Of a stretch of 64,000 nt of DNA, positions 53,074 through 61,169 are shown in pieces. Made by a program: the position numbers and the translations under genes. A model generated the notes under the pieces. The model was not told the origin of the DNA, did no database searches, and saw only the letters and a list, made by a program, of their open reading frames with translations. Location of the stretch: positions 1,302,001-1,366,000 of the forward strand of contig NZ_CP096034.1 of the NCBI RefSeq assembly GCF_023115465.1, given 5' to 3'. Position 1 is the stretch's first letter; each line of letters starts with the position of its first letter. Origin of the DNA: Gottfriedia acidiceleris. GTDB taxonomy: Bacteria; Bacillota; Bacilli; Bacillales; Bacillaceae_G.

Positions 53074-53292
53074 TTAATAATAGTTCGTAATAAAAACGTA
53101 GCCAATAAACGTTAAATTAAAATATATTATAGAGTTTTTTTTCATTTGCTTTTTTTGTAAAATTATATAATTTAAATAAACTAATAGAATTACTTGAAAT
53201 ATATAAGATTCAAAGTTCATTAGTGATATTGAAAATAACAAAATAAGGAATAGTGCATGTATTAATGTTTTATTTTTTAAAATTTGTTTCAT
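53074..53292 (-). CDS. Small membrane protein, unrecognised
   Basis: A 72-residue protein: MKQILKNKTLIHALFLILLFSISLMNF, a second hydrophobic stretch IFQVILLVYLNYIILQKKQMKKN, and a third at the end (YFNLTFIGYVFITN). ATG 53292 is preferred because AAGGGG lies six bases upstream. Its stop is 14 bases from palindrome R9. It is divergent from the next gene. Function unknown. Confidence 0.65.
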   Translation of the reverse strand: MKQILKNKTLIHALFLILLFSISLMNFESYIFQVILLVYLNYIILQKKQMKKNSIIYFNLTFIGYVFITNYY

Positions 53293-53481
53293 TCCAAACC
53301 CCTTAATTAATAAAATATATTTCAATTTTAACAAAATTACTTCAAGAATATGATAAACAAATACTATTTTAATGAAGTAAAATTCTAGTCCAAAAAGAAT
53401 TAAAAAAGGTAAATTAGAATATAATTGTTAGTTGAAGATAAAATTGATCAGGAGTAATTAAATTTAAGGTGGTTTAGTATT

Positions 53482-53967
53482 TTGAGTGAATTAATAAAAG
53501 AGAAAATTGATAAATTGTATGAACTTATTAATAAAGAAGGAGGGATTATTGATTTTCCATGGTGCACCTCCTTATATTACCATTACTTTTTACATTTTAA
53601 TGATGGAAACGAATATTATAGAGCAGGATCATTAATTGCATTTTGGGGTCTTTTATGTGAATGGGAGGATGGGAGTGGCTTCCCTTTTAATTCAGGTAAA
53701 GTTGATTATCAGAGTCACCTTTTTGATCAGTACATTGATAAATTCATAATATATTCTACTAATATTCAAAAAAAATATCCCAACTTATATTTTGTCATAA
53801 TTGAGTCTCTGAAAACCTTAGATAAAGAGAAAGATTTTGTTCGGGTTTTCCCAAATATAGAAGTCAAAGTCTTTAATAACTTAAGGGGATTTTTAGAACT
53901 CTATAATACCCAATCACCTAAAAATGTGTATAAAAGAGCTTTTAGAGATGTTGGTATCAAACTTTAA
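53482..53967 (+). CDS. Hypothetical protein, unrecognised
   Basis: A 161-residue soluble protein starting at TTG with AAGGTGG upstream. Aromatic-rich: IIDFPWCTSLYYHYFLHFNDGNEYYRAGSLIAFWGLLCEWEDGSGFPFN. The C-terminal part has FVRVFPNIEVKVFNNLRGFLELY and a basic end. No domain recognised; size and composition suit an orphan immunity-type or uncharacterised accessory protein. Palindrome R10 starts 25 bases after its stop. Confidence 0.75.
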   Translation: MSELIKEKIDKLYELINKEGGIIDFPWCTSLYYHYFLHFNDGNEYYRAGSLIAFWGLLCEWEDGSGFPFNSGKVDYQSHLFDQYIDKFIIYSTNIQKKYPNLYFVIIESLKTLDKEKDFVRVFPNIEVKVFNNLRGFLELYNTQSPKNVYKRAFRDVGIKL

Positions 53968-53992
53968 TTAAAAAAATTTTTTTATTAATTAT

Positions 53993-54024
53993 CTTATTCG
54001 ACTAACGTATGAATTAGTTGTAGG
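53993..54024 (+). repeat. AACTAACGCA palindrome, degenerate copy R10
   Basis: Plus strand CTTATTCGACTAACGTATGA then ATTAGTTGTAGG, in the same direction as the upstream plus-strand gene. Confidence 0.65.
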
Positions 54025-54122
54025 TCAAGGCAGGCATTGGTTGGTTTTATTTATGTATTTAGCATTTTAATTGAATTAGAAATGGATTTTACTTGTTAAA
54101 ATTTTAATCATAGGGGGAAATA

Positions 54123-54581
54123 ATGGGTTTAGAACACGAATTTTATCTTGTACCTGACACAGTTGATGTTCAAGAGTTTTGGAGACTGAGAGATTATAAC
54201 AATGTAATTGATGGAGTTATAATACATGATGACATGATCCAATACATAATGGACTCATTAGACTGGATTCCAAGTATTAATCCTTCAACAAGTCATAATA
54301 AAAACAGAAGAGGGATTAACTACTATGGAATAACCCTTTTTGAACAGCAATCTTCAGAGTTAATAATAGCGATTTTTACTTCATGGAGAAACTTATTTAT
54401 TAATGGACCTAAAGTACTTAAACTTAGAGGTAATTTTGTATTTGGAGAAAATGATGAGGGTGGAGAATACGAAAAGCTCATCATTAATAGGTACGAACTA
54501 TTAATAAAGATAGAAAAAATGATTTCAATGGCGGAAAAATTATCTAAAGGTAATTTATATTTATATCATTTGGGTATTTAA
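54123..54581 (+). CDS. Hypothetical protein, unrecognised
   Basis: A 152-residue soluble protein. It begins MGLEHEFYLVPDTVDVQEFWRLRDYNNVIDGVIIHDDMIQYIMDSLDWIPSINP and ends IEKMISMAEKLSKGNLYLYHLGI. AGGGGG lies before the ATG. No signal peptide or membrane helix. It fills the unit between palindromes R10 and R11 and could be an accessory or immunity-type protein; no family could be named. Confidence 0.75.
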   Translation: MGLEHEFYLVPDTVDVQEFWRLRDYNNVIDGVIIHDDMIQYIMDSLDWIPSINPSTSHNKNRRGINYYGITLFEQQSSELIIAIFTSWRNLFINGPKVLKLRGNFVFGENDEGGEYEKLIINRYELLIKIEKMISMAEKLSKGNLYLYHLGI

Positions 54582-54600
54582 TTAGAAAATCAATTAATCG

Positions 54601-54627
54601 CTTATTGAACGAACGCATGCTTGTGCG
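54601..54627 (+). repeat. AACTAACGCA palindrome, degenerate copy R11
   Basis: CTTATTGAACGAACGCATGC followed by TTGTGCGG. In gene direction this closely matches R1 read on its minus strand, supporting a directional element. Confidence 0.7.
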
Positions 54628-54705
54628 GCCGAGCATAGGTCGTATCATATAACGGAGGGGATTCTTTATTGCTAACGATGGTAGTTGGTTTAAACAAAGG
54701 TAGAA

Positions 54706-54810
54706 ATGGTGCTTTTATATTCAGCAATTCTTTTACTAGGAGGACAGTTAATTATTAGACTTCTCTCAAAGCCAATTTCAAAAGAAATAAAGAAGTATGT
54801 ATTGAATTGA
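54706..54810 (+). CDS. Possible small membrane peptide or gene fragment
   Basis: A 34-residue frame MVLLYSAILLLGGQLIIRLLSKPISKEIKKYVLN: one membrane helix and a basic tail. No good ribosome site precedes it, so a remnant of a larger membrane protein is as likely. It lies between R11 and the partial repeat R12. Apart from these the interval 54628-55045 shows no gene. Confidence 0.3.
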   Translation: MVLLYSAILLLGGQLIIRLLSKPISKEIKKYVLN

Positions 54811-54875
54811 GTAAAGTTTTGATTTAAAACTCCTAATGTAAAAATAAAAAAAGGAATTTTTTCATTCTAAAGTAA

Positions 54876-54904
54876 ATGAAGTAAATGGCAGGATTGTTCA
54901 AACA
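54876..54904 (+). repeat. Partial palindrome variant, copy R12
   Basis: GTAAATGGCAGGATTGTTCA carries the TAAATGGCAG half of the R3/R8/R14 variant, then a GTTCAA end. Only one arm is recognisable. Confidence 0.4.
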
Positions 54905-55045
54905 TTTTTGTAGTCTAAATTCCGCCTACTTTAGGTGCACACAGGTGATTCGTTTTTTGAATTGTACTACTATTCCATGCTAGAATGAATACAAATTCAA
55001 TTGAAAGAAAATATAAGTGTGTATACTCTTATTCGAGGGGAATTT

Positions 55046-55942
55046 ATGAATTTCGAACAAATGGAATACATCGTGAAAGTTGCAAGCGAGAAATCAATCA
55101 TTAAAGCTGCAGAAAAATTGCATATTACAAGTTCAGGACTAAGTCAATCGATCTCCCAATTAGAGCATGAAATGGGAATAAGTATTTTTACCCGTTCAAG
55201 GAAAGGAACATTCCCAACAGAAGAAGGAAAGATTTTAATAAAAAGAGCTAGTGAAGTCTTAGAAATTATCAGTAAGTTAAATGAAGAGCTGTCTGATTAT
55301 AAAAATAATAAAAAGATTCATTTGAAAATAGTAGCTTCTCCTACTTTTGCAGCTGTACTCCTACGAGCTTTGAACAGAATTAAAGATGAACATCCGAATG
55401 TAACGATTGAAATTGAGGAAAAAGATCCACCACTAATAATGGAAACAATTAAACACACTGAATATGATTTTTGCTTTTTCCCACAAGATTTAGAGATACT
55501 AAAGGGTGAAAAAAATATTAATTATGAATTAATTCGGACTGATCGTGTTCACGTTATTGTAGGAAAAAACTCCCCACTCTATCATCTTGACTATGTAACA
55601 AAAGCTGATGTATTAGAAATGGATACAGCGTGCTATTCAATCTATTCTGATTATTATTATTCTAAGTTAATTAAAGAAAATAAAAATAAAATTAGAGTAA
55701 CTACCAATAGTATGAATATTCTTACAGAGGCAGTTAGAGAACATAATGTGTTTGTGTATTCTCATGAGTCGGGGGCTAAATTTCATCCGTACATACTAAG
55801 TGGAAACTTAAGATCTATTCCTTACAAAGAAAATAATGAATACGTTGTAAAGGATTTATGGGTAATCTATCCAAAAAACAAAAAGCTTTCTAATATAGGT
55901 AAAAAATTTATCGAAATCGTTAAAGAAATAGCCACTCAATGA
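55046..55942 (+). CDS. LysR-family transcriptional regulator
   Basis: A 298-residue LysR protein. HTH region MNFEQMEYIVKVASEKSIIKAAEKLHITSSGLSQSISQLEHEMGISIFTRSRKGTFPTEEG; effector domain thereafter. ATG 55046 is chosen because GAGGGG lies six bases upstream; the longer frame from 55001 lacks a ribosome site. It closely resembles the LysR gene at 59067 and less so the one at 42687. No divergent target gene is adjacent, which is unusual for the family. Confidence 0.92.
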   Translation: MNFEQMEYIVKVASEKSIIKAAEKLHITSSGLSQSISQLEHEMGISIFTRSRKGTFPTEEGKILIKRASEVLEIISKLNEELSDYKNNKKIHLKIVASPTFAAVLLRALNRIKDEHPNVTIEIEEKDPPLIMETIKHTEYDFCFFPQDLEILKGEKNINYELIRTDRVHVIVGKNSPLYHLDYVTKADVLEMDTACYSIYSDYYYSKLIKENKNKIRVTTNSMNILTEAVREHNVFVYSHESGAKFHPYILSGNLRSIPYKENNEYVVKDLWVIYPKNKKLSNIGKKFIEIVKEIATQ

Positions 55943-56044
55943 TGAGCGGTTATTTTTTTGCCACTAATATCCGTAAATCTCTTTAATAAACGTAGTAAAG
56001 AAGGGATAGCAATTAAGCTATCCCTTGAATTATGTTGTCTGTTT

Positions 56045-56263
56045 TTATTGAGTATCTTCGTCGATTTTGTACTCCAAAATATCACCTGGCTGACAATCCA
56101 ATGTCTTACAGATTGCTTCTAATGTTGAAAAACGAACCGCTTTTGCTTTACCGTTTTTCAGAATGGAAAGATTCGCCATCGTAATTCCAACTCTTTCTGA
56201 AAGCTCCGTTACGCTCATTTTTCGTTTTGCTAACATCACATCAATATTAATAATTATTGCCAT
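56045..56263 (-). CDS. XRE-family regulator, YozG-like
   Basis: A 72-residue one-domain Cro/CI-type protein: MAIIINIDVMLAKRKMSVTELSERVGITMANLSILKNGKAKAVRFSTLEAICKTLDCQPGDILEYK. This shape is typical of small HTH proteins paired with DUF2975 membrane proteins. ATG 56263 has GAGGTGG six bases upstream, overlapping the stop of the upstream gene region. It forms an operon with the DUF2975 gene and probably regulates it. Confidence 0.92.
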   Translation of the reverse strand: MAIIINIDVMLAKRKMSVTELSERVGITMANLSILKNGKAKAVRFSTLEAICKTLDCQPGDILEYKIDEDTQ

Positions 56264-56273
56264 ACCATCCACC

Positions 56274-56759
56274 TCATACCGTTAAATCATTTTCTGATTT
56301 TATGTTAATCGCTTCTTGTAGAAGCTGTTGGAGGATAGCAGCAAAAACGGCGATAACTAACGAAGTAAATATGATAATCAGTCCCAAAATTCCAATTGGA
56401 GGGTCAACTTTCTTCGCTATAAAATGAAAGAGGGGCATACCTAATACATATATACTACTGATTGTAATCGCACAGTACTTTATATTCTTTAATGCCTTTA
56501 CAGATAATTCCGAGAACGCTGTGTTGTCATCAATATACCGTAAAAGATTGAAAGCCTGATAGAGAGCAAAATAAAAAGGCACAGCCGCACCATACATCAC
56601 GATGAAAACGAGATATTTCATTGCGGCAATATTTGGATACAATTTTGATGCGAAATTCCCGATATTTGGTACCAAAAATATACATAAAGCAAGTACTGCA
56701 ATTCCAACGAGAAAAATTATTAGCTTCAAGAAAGTGGTTGAACCTCTTTTAACATTCAT
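56274..56759 (-). CDS. DUF2975 membrane protein
   Basis: A 161-residue protein with four hydrophobic segments (about 10-30, 45-70, 95-115, 122-145). Typical DUF2975 features are FYFALYQAFNLLRYIDDNTAFSELSVKALKNIKYCAI and the C-terminal FAAILQQLLQEAINIKSENDLTV. The stop is ten bases before the XRE gene start, the common DUF2975-YozG pairing. Function unknown; the pair probably forms a membrane-linked regulatory unit. Confidence 0.9.
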   Translation of the reverse strand: MNVKRGSTTFLKLIIFLVGIAVLALCIFLVPNIGNFASKLYPNIAAMKYLVFIVMYGAAVPFYFALYQAFNLLRYIDDNTAFSELSVKALKNIKYCAITISSIYVLGMPLFHFIAKKVDPPIGILGLIIIFTSLVIAVFAAILQQLLQEAINIKSENDLTV

Positions 56760-56878
56760 ATTAAGTACCTCACTTATTTAATGACAATATGAATTTAACA
56801 TATAATTTATCGTTTTACAATAAAATTATGTTGTTTTTTATTGTATTATGATTGAATCGGTTTTAATTTTAACAAAAA

Positions 56879-56914
56879 GAAAAAGCATTTCTCATACTAA
56901 GAAATGCTTTTTCT
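56879..56914. repeat. 36-bp hairpin, first of two identical copies
   Basis: GAAAAAGCATTTCT and AGAAATGCTTTTTC form a long perfect stem around CATACTA. The same 36 bases recur at 57433-57468. It can act as a bidirectional terminator. Confidence 0.85.
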
Positions 56915-57242
56915 CAGAGTGTTGAAATATAAAGTCGTCAATAGGGAAAACGGACTTTAAATGAATATTTAATAATGATAAAATTAGCATTTTTTGAATG
57001 ATTTTTTAATGGTTTTAAATGTAAAAGTGTTTGAACAATTTCATTAATCAATAACAGTAGTAATGATTTTTTTAGAAGTTAAAAATATTATGGGCTATTT
57101 TTAGGAAAACAAATTCGATTGTTTAGTTTAATAATTTTTCGATATTAATTGATCTATAAGCTGATTAAATACAACAGTTAGATTACTCTAAGTAAAGGAT
57201 ATTTGACTAGTATTTATAACAGACTTTTTTTGATTGAATAAG

Positions 57243-57371
57243 TTGATTGGAACGGAGGGGTGATCGACTCCTATGGGATTAGCGGGAAGGCTGAGACCCC
57301 ACAGGCTTGCCGAGGAGGCTAAAGAATCTCGCCCCATGGAAAGCGAGCACCCTGTAGTGGAAATCAACATC
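57243..57371. repeat. Bacillaceae-type dispersed GC-rich repeat, about 130 bp
   Basis: TTGATTGGAACGGAGGGGTG at the left end is an imperfect inverted copy of CACCCTGTAGTGGAAATCAA at the right end. The inside is much richer in G and C than its surroundings (GACTCCTATGGGATTAGCGG, GCTGAGACCCCACAGGC, GAGGAGGCTAAAG, GGAAAGCGAGCACC). I recognise this as a repeat seen at many positions in Bacillus-like genomes; its function is not established. No gene is visible from 56915 to 57488. Confidence 0.75.
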
Positions 57372-57432
57372 ACTCTACTCCTTTTACGAAAATTTGATAA
57401 TTAATTGACAAGGTAGTTTTTCAACAGCATGA

Positions 57433-57468
57433 GAAAAAGCATTTCTCATACTAAGAAATGCTTTTTCT
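57433..57468. terminator. 36-bp hairpin, second identical copy, terminator of the COG4705 gene
   Basis: Identical to 56879-56914. It stands 20 bases beyond the stop codon of the minus-strand membrane protein, with a T run in that direction, so it is a good terminator. Confidence 0.85.
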
Positions 57469-57488
57469 TTAATAATGTTAAATGTATT

Positions 57489-58673
57489 TTATTTATTTGC
57501 AGCGTTTATTACAGCAAGAGAATGATTAATTGCCGATTTACATTTATTCGCATCTGGAGTTGAAGTACGAGCTGCTGCTAATACAACGTCAATCGTACCA
57601 TCAATTTTAGTCCATGAAGTACTATCTATCTTTCTAAGTTTAGCCTCTGAAGTATCCCATTGATGTTCCAAACTGTCAGCATCTTTTTTAGCTAAATTAA
57701 AGTTCTTTGAGTTCACATCTGACAACATTTTATTTTCTATTGTTGCAAATTCTGTTAATTGACCAGATAATGTTGTTTCAGTCGATGCTACATTTGATGA
57801 TAATTTAATATAACCGCCAATACCAACTGCTAAGAAAATACACAGTGCTAAAATAGTTTGTGTCATTATATTATTCTTACTTCTATTTTCATCTATTCTT
57901 TCAATATATAATGAAATATCTATTTTCGTAACAGCAAGGAAAACAATGATTGCTAAAATTGCGACTAGAAAAATGATACTTGTACTTGTTGTTCCTAAAC
58001 CTAAACCACCATTCACTTTTGGTTGTGATAAATAATCTCCTAGTGATGCCCCAAGTGGACGTGTAAGAATGTACGCAATCCAGAACCCTAACATTCCATC
58101 TAGTTTTAATAACTTCCACGCTAAAAATACACAAAGTATAATCACAATAACTGTTACACCCGTTTTAAAATACCCTAATCCAAGTTGTTCAGAATATAAA
58201 TCCCCAACAGCAGTACCTAATGCAAAAGTGAAAAGAATCGCTAACCAATAGAATAGTTCTCTTTTTCTTGTGAAAATTGAATGAATAGAAAGTGTTTTTT
58301 CACTAAGAAACCAAAAAAGAAACGTTAATGCTAGAAGCGCTGAGAAAACGATCGTACTGGTTTCAAGAGGTACGCCCATAGCGTCAGTCAAATTATCAGT
58401 TACCAATGTTCCGAATACACTTATTAGAACAACAGTGATCCAATAAATACTTGGAACATATTTCTTTGCCTTGAATTGAAAAAATAAAGAGATAAAAAAT
58501 GCAACACCCATAAGGACCGTTGTAAGTCCTAAACCCAAACCAACGTTAAAATTCAAGAAATCAGCAAATGTTTCACCAACAGTTGTACATAACACTTTAA
58601 TAATCCAAAAATAGATTGTAACTTCCGGTACTTTGTTAAGCAGATTATTTATTGTCTTTTGTTTTGTCTCCAT
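57489..58673 (-). CDS. COG4705-type multi-pass membrane protein with extracellular C-terminal domain
   Basis: A 394-residue protein. About ten membrane segments contain four similar units (VGETFADFLNFNVGLGLGLTT, VTDNLTDAMGVPLETSTIV, VGDLYSEQLGLGYFKTG, LGASLGDYLSQPK with GLGLGTTS). This is the internal repeat of COG4705 proteins. A further helix (about 273-292) precedes a 100-residue helical extracellular tail (TETTLSGQLTEFATIENKMLSDVNSKNF...). ATG 58673 is preferred because AAAGGA lies eight bases upstream. Function is unknown. It is monocistronic. Confidence 0.85.
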   Translation of the reverse strand: METKQKTINNLLNKVPEVTIYFWIIKVLCTTVGETFADFLNFNVGLGLGLTTVLMGVAFFISLFFQFKAKKYVPSIYWITVVLISVFGTLVTDNLTDAMGVPLETSTIVFSALLALTFLFWFLSEKTLSIHSIFTRKRELFYWLAILFTFALGTAVGDLYSEQLGLGYFKTGVTVIVIILCVFLAWKLLKLDGMLGFWIAYILTRPLGASLGDYLSQPKVNGGLGLGTTSTSIIFLVAILAIIVFLAVTKIDISLYIERIDENRSKNNIMTQTILALCIFLAVGIGGYIKLSSNVASTETTLSGQLTEFATIENKMLSDVNSKNFNLAKKDADSLEHQWDTSEAKLRKIDSTSWTKIDGTIDVVLAAARTSTPDANKCKSAINHSLAVINAANK

Positions 58674-59066
58674 AATTAAATTCCTTTCATTGTTATTGAA
58701 GTACATTTGTATATTCACACATAATAATGAAAGGAAAATGAAAAACAGGAGAATTGGACAATTTATTTTTATAGATTGATACTTACTTAGATTATTAATT
58801 GTGGATTATTTAATAAAAAATACAAAAAAACAATAAAGGAGTAGGTCAAATTCATACTCTTTTTTAATTGACAGATTAGTTGAGGAAGAAAAGTTTTTAA
58901 TCCTTTTTTACACATAAAAAAGGACAATTTTTGAGAAAATAAACATAAAAACTACTCAAAATAGTGAATAGAAGAATGTACTTAAGTAAGGGTGAGATTA
59001 ACTCAATTTTAAAAATTGAGTAATAATGAGCTTTTTTTATTTTTAAAAAAAATGAGGTTTTTAAAT

Positions 59067-59966
59067 ATGAATTTTGAACAAATGGAGCATATTGTCACTG
59101 TCGCAAATGAAAAGTCGATTACAAAAGCTTCAGAAAAGCTCGACATATCTACTTCAGGATTAAGTCAATCTATTTCTCAGCTAGAAAATGAACTAGGAAT
59201 TAAAATTTTTAATCGAACAAAAAGAAGTATTACTCCTACTATTGATGGTAAAATAGTTGTTTCAACAGCAACTTCTATCATAAAATTAATAAATAAAATG
59301 AATAATGAGATTAACAAAAATAAGAATGAAAAGCATTTAAAAATTGCTACAACTGTTGGATTAAATTATCACCTTCAGGACACAGTCTTGAAATATAAAT
59401 TAGCGCATAATGATATTACTTTTGAATTAGCAGAGGTAGATAGCGAAGATATTGTAGAAGTTATTATAAAAGAAGAATATGACTTTGCAATTACTCCAGA
59501 TCCTTTAAAAAGATTAAAAAAGTTAAAGAATATATCTAATATACAAATTTGTAAGAGTCATTTTTGCCTTGGAGCTGGAAGAAGTTCACCACTGTATTCA
59601 TTGGAATACATAACTCCAAATGATCTAAAGGGTGTAAAACTTTTAACTTATAGACGCTCACATTTAAATTTATTATGCAAATTGTTTAACTTATCTCCAA
59701 ATCAAGTGTTCTTAAATTCAAATAGATCAAGATCAATTATAGAAATAGCAAAAGAAAGTGATGCAATTTTTATTGCACCAAAAATTTTCTTTGTAAATAA
59801 TGATTTAGTAATTAATGGAGATGTAAAAATGATTCCAGTTAAAGAAAATAATCAATTTTTCGAGATTGATTATTGGCTTATTTATTCTGAAGCAAAAGGT
59901 TTGTCTAATTTAGCTTCAGATTTTATTAAAGATTTTTTAGAGTATATAGATGAATTTTGTAAGTAG
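59067..59966 (+). CDS. LysR-family transcriptional regulator
   Basis: A 299-residue LysR protein, close paralogue of the 55046 gene. HTH region MNFEQMEHIVTVANEKSITKASEKLDISTSGLSQSISQLENELGIKIFNRTKRSITPT; the effector domain is lysine- and isoleucine-rich and more diverged. ATG 59067 is preferred because GAGG lies nine bases upstream. No divergent partner gene is nearby. The 390 bases upstream (58674-59066) show only A/T-rich DNA and no gene. Confidence 0.92.
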   Translation: MNFEQMEHIVTVANEKSITKASEKLDISTSGLSQSISQLENELGIKIFNRTKRSITPTIDGKIVVSTATSIIKLINKMNNEINKNKNEKHLKIATTVGLNYHLQDTVLKYKLAHNDITFELAEVDSEDIVEVIIKEEYDFAITPDPLKRLKKLKNISNIQICKSHFCLGAGRSSPLYSLEYITPNDLKGVKLLTYRRSHLNLLCKLFNLSPNQVFLNSNRSRSIIEIAKESDAIFIAPKIFFVNNDLVINGDVKMIPVKENNQFFEIDYWLIYSEAKGLSNLASDFIKDFLEYIDEFCK

Positions 59967-60048
59967 GAAACTAAGTGTAAAATTGTTCAAGGGAGTTATG
60001 TAACTAAACCAGCTAATAGTTTGTCAATAATAGAGGTTTGTTCAGATT

Positions 60049-60805
60049 TTAAGCTAGATCTTGGATGGTTGTTTTGCTTTTTAACAGGGCATAAATCCAA
60101 TGTAATAGTTTGTTTACACAAGCAATAACTGTTACTCTAAATGGTTTTCCTTCTTCGCGATTTTCTTTTTATCATAAAATTGTCGCATTCGTTTATTTCG
60201 GGGCATAATTTCGTCTGTTATCTTATTCTTACGATTATCACGAATTGCACACCGAACTGCCATGAATAAAGCATGTCTCAATTATCTAGAACCGCGTTTT
60301 GTAATTCGGTTTCTACTGGCTCTGAATTTACCGGATTCAAAGACACTCGGATCAACTCCAGTGAAAGCCACAAGTTTTTTAGGATTATCAAACCAATCAA
60401 TTTCACTAATGTAAGAAATAATCGTTGTCGCGATTTTTTTTTCGATACCAGGAATTGATTGGATGATAGTATATTCTTCAATTTCTTTTACGAGGACATC
60501 TATCTCTGCTTTTAAATTGGATAGATGTTCTTTGTATTGAAGAACCATTTTGATATGTATTTCAAGCGATATCCGCCAAAAACACTTCGATATTCAAGAA
60601 ACACTTGATCTAGAATCGCTAAAAAATGTAGTTTTGCCTGTGAACTAATACCTGTTAGTTGACCGTGTTGTCTGGTTAAATTTCGCAGGTTTAGTAACTG
60701 TGCACCACGTTTTTTATATGGCTCTAACTCTTCTTTGATGACATCAGTCTTTACCTTTCTTAAACTCGAGCTTTTAGCTCGGTAAGAGACTAATGGATTA
60801 ATAAC
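60049..60805 (-). pseudogene. Decayed IS110-family transposase
   Basis: Pieces in order: VINPLVSYRAKSSSLRKVKTD...LRNLTRQHGQLTGISSQAKLHFLAILDQVFLEY (60805-60580), then after a frameshift and internal deletion KEHLSNLKAEIDVLVKEIEEY, IPGIEKKIATTIISYISEIDWFDNPKKLVAFTGVDPSVFESGKF (60548-60282), then RHALFMAVRCAIRDNRK and, after another frameshift, PFRVTVIACVNKLLHWIYALLKSKT (to 60049). The second part is the Transposase_20 domain of IS110 elements. The N-terminal catalytic residues are missing and several stops interrupt it, so it is inactive. Confidence 0.88.
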
Positions 60806-60980
60806 GATTTATCGGTTCCCCTAATACTCCCTTATAGTGTCATAAGTTCGCTTGTTATTCGGGATCTTTGTCCCAACCAGCCCAAAGCATGTTTCTATAA
60901 GTAGGGGGTGAACTGTTTAGTTGACGGGGGCTAAATCCCACGAGTGCTTCGTTCTACTGCGACTACTTTAATCATAAGAC
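60806..60980. other. Non-coding flank of the IS110 remnant
   Basis: The stretch before the transposase remnant has higher G+C than its surroundings (GATCTTTGTCCCAACCAGCC, GACGGGGGCTAAATCCCACG) and no reading frame. It is probably the upstream non-coding end of the same element, as long untranslated ends are common in this family. The exact boundary cannot be set. Confidence 0.4.
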
Positions 60981-60984
60981 CATA

Positions 60985-61030
60985 TAAAAAATGGTCAACC
61001 AGCAATATTAACTGGTTGACCTTATAATAC
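60985..61030. terminator. Hairpin next to palindrome R13
   Basis: GGTCAACCAG and CTGGTTGACC form a perfect ten-base stem around CAATATTAA, followed by TTATAATA. It lies directly before R13. Confidence 0.65.
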
Positions 61031-61054
61031 GAACGCAGTGCTTTAGTTGCACAT
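61021..61054 (+). repeat. AACTAACGCA palindrome, copy R13
   Basis: CTTATAATACGAACGCAGTG followed by CTTTAGTTGCAC, in plus orientation, upstream of the HAD gene. The 3' arm TGCTTTAGTT matches R16 and R17. Confidence 0.75.
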
Positions 61055-61073
61055 CACGAGTTGTTTTTTTATT

Positions 61074-61101
61074 GAAGTAAATGGCAGTTTAGTTGTATAA
61101 G
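61074..61101 (+). repeat. Palindrome variant with TGGCAGTTTA core, copy R14
   Basis: GAAGTAAATGGCAGTTTAGT then TGTATAAG. The core is the reverse complement of that in R3 and R8, so this variant class is found in both orientations. Confidence 0.7.
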
Positions 61102-61169
61102 AAATTAGATTTTTCCCAAAATTCTTATGATAAAATTAATAAGGTTAATATTGGGAAGGAGAGTTTTAT

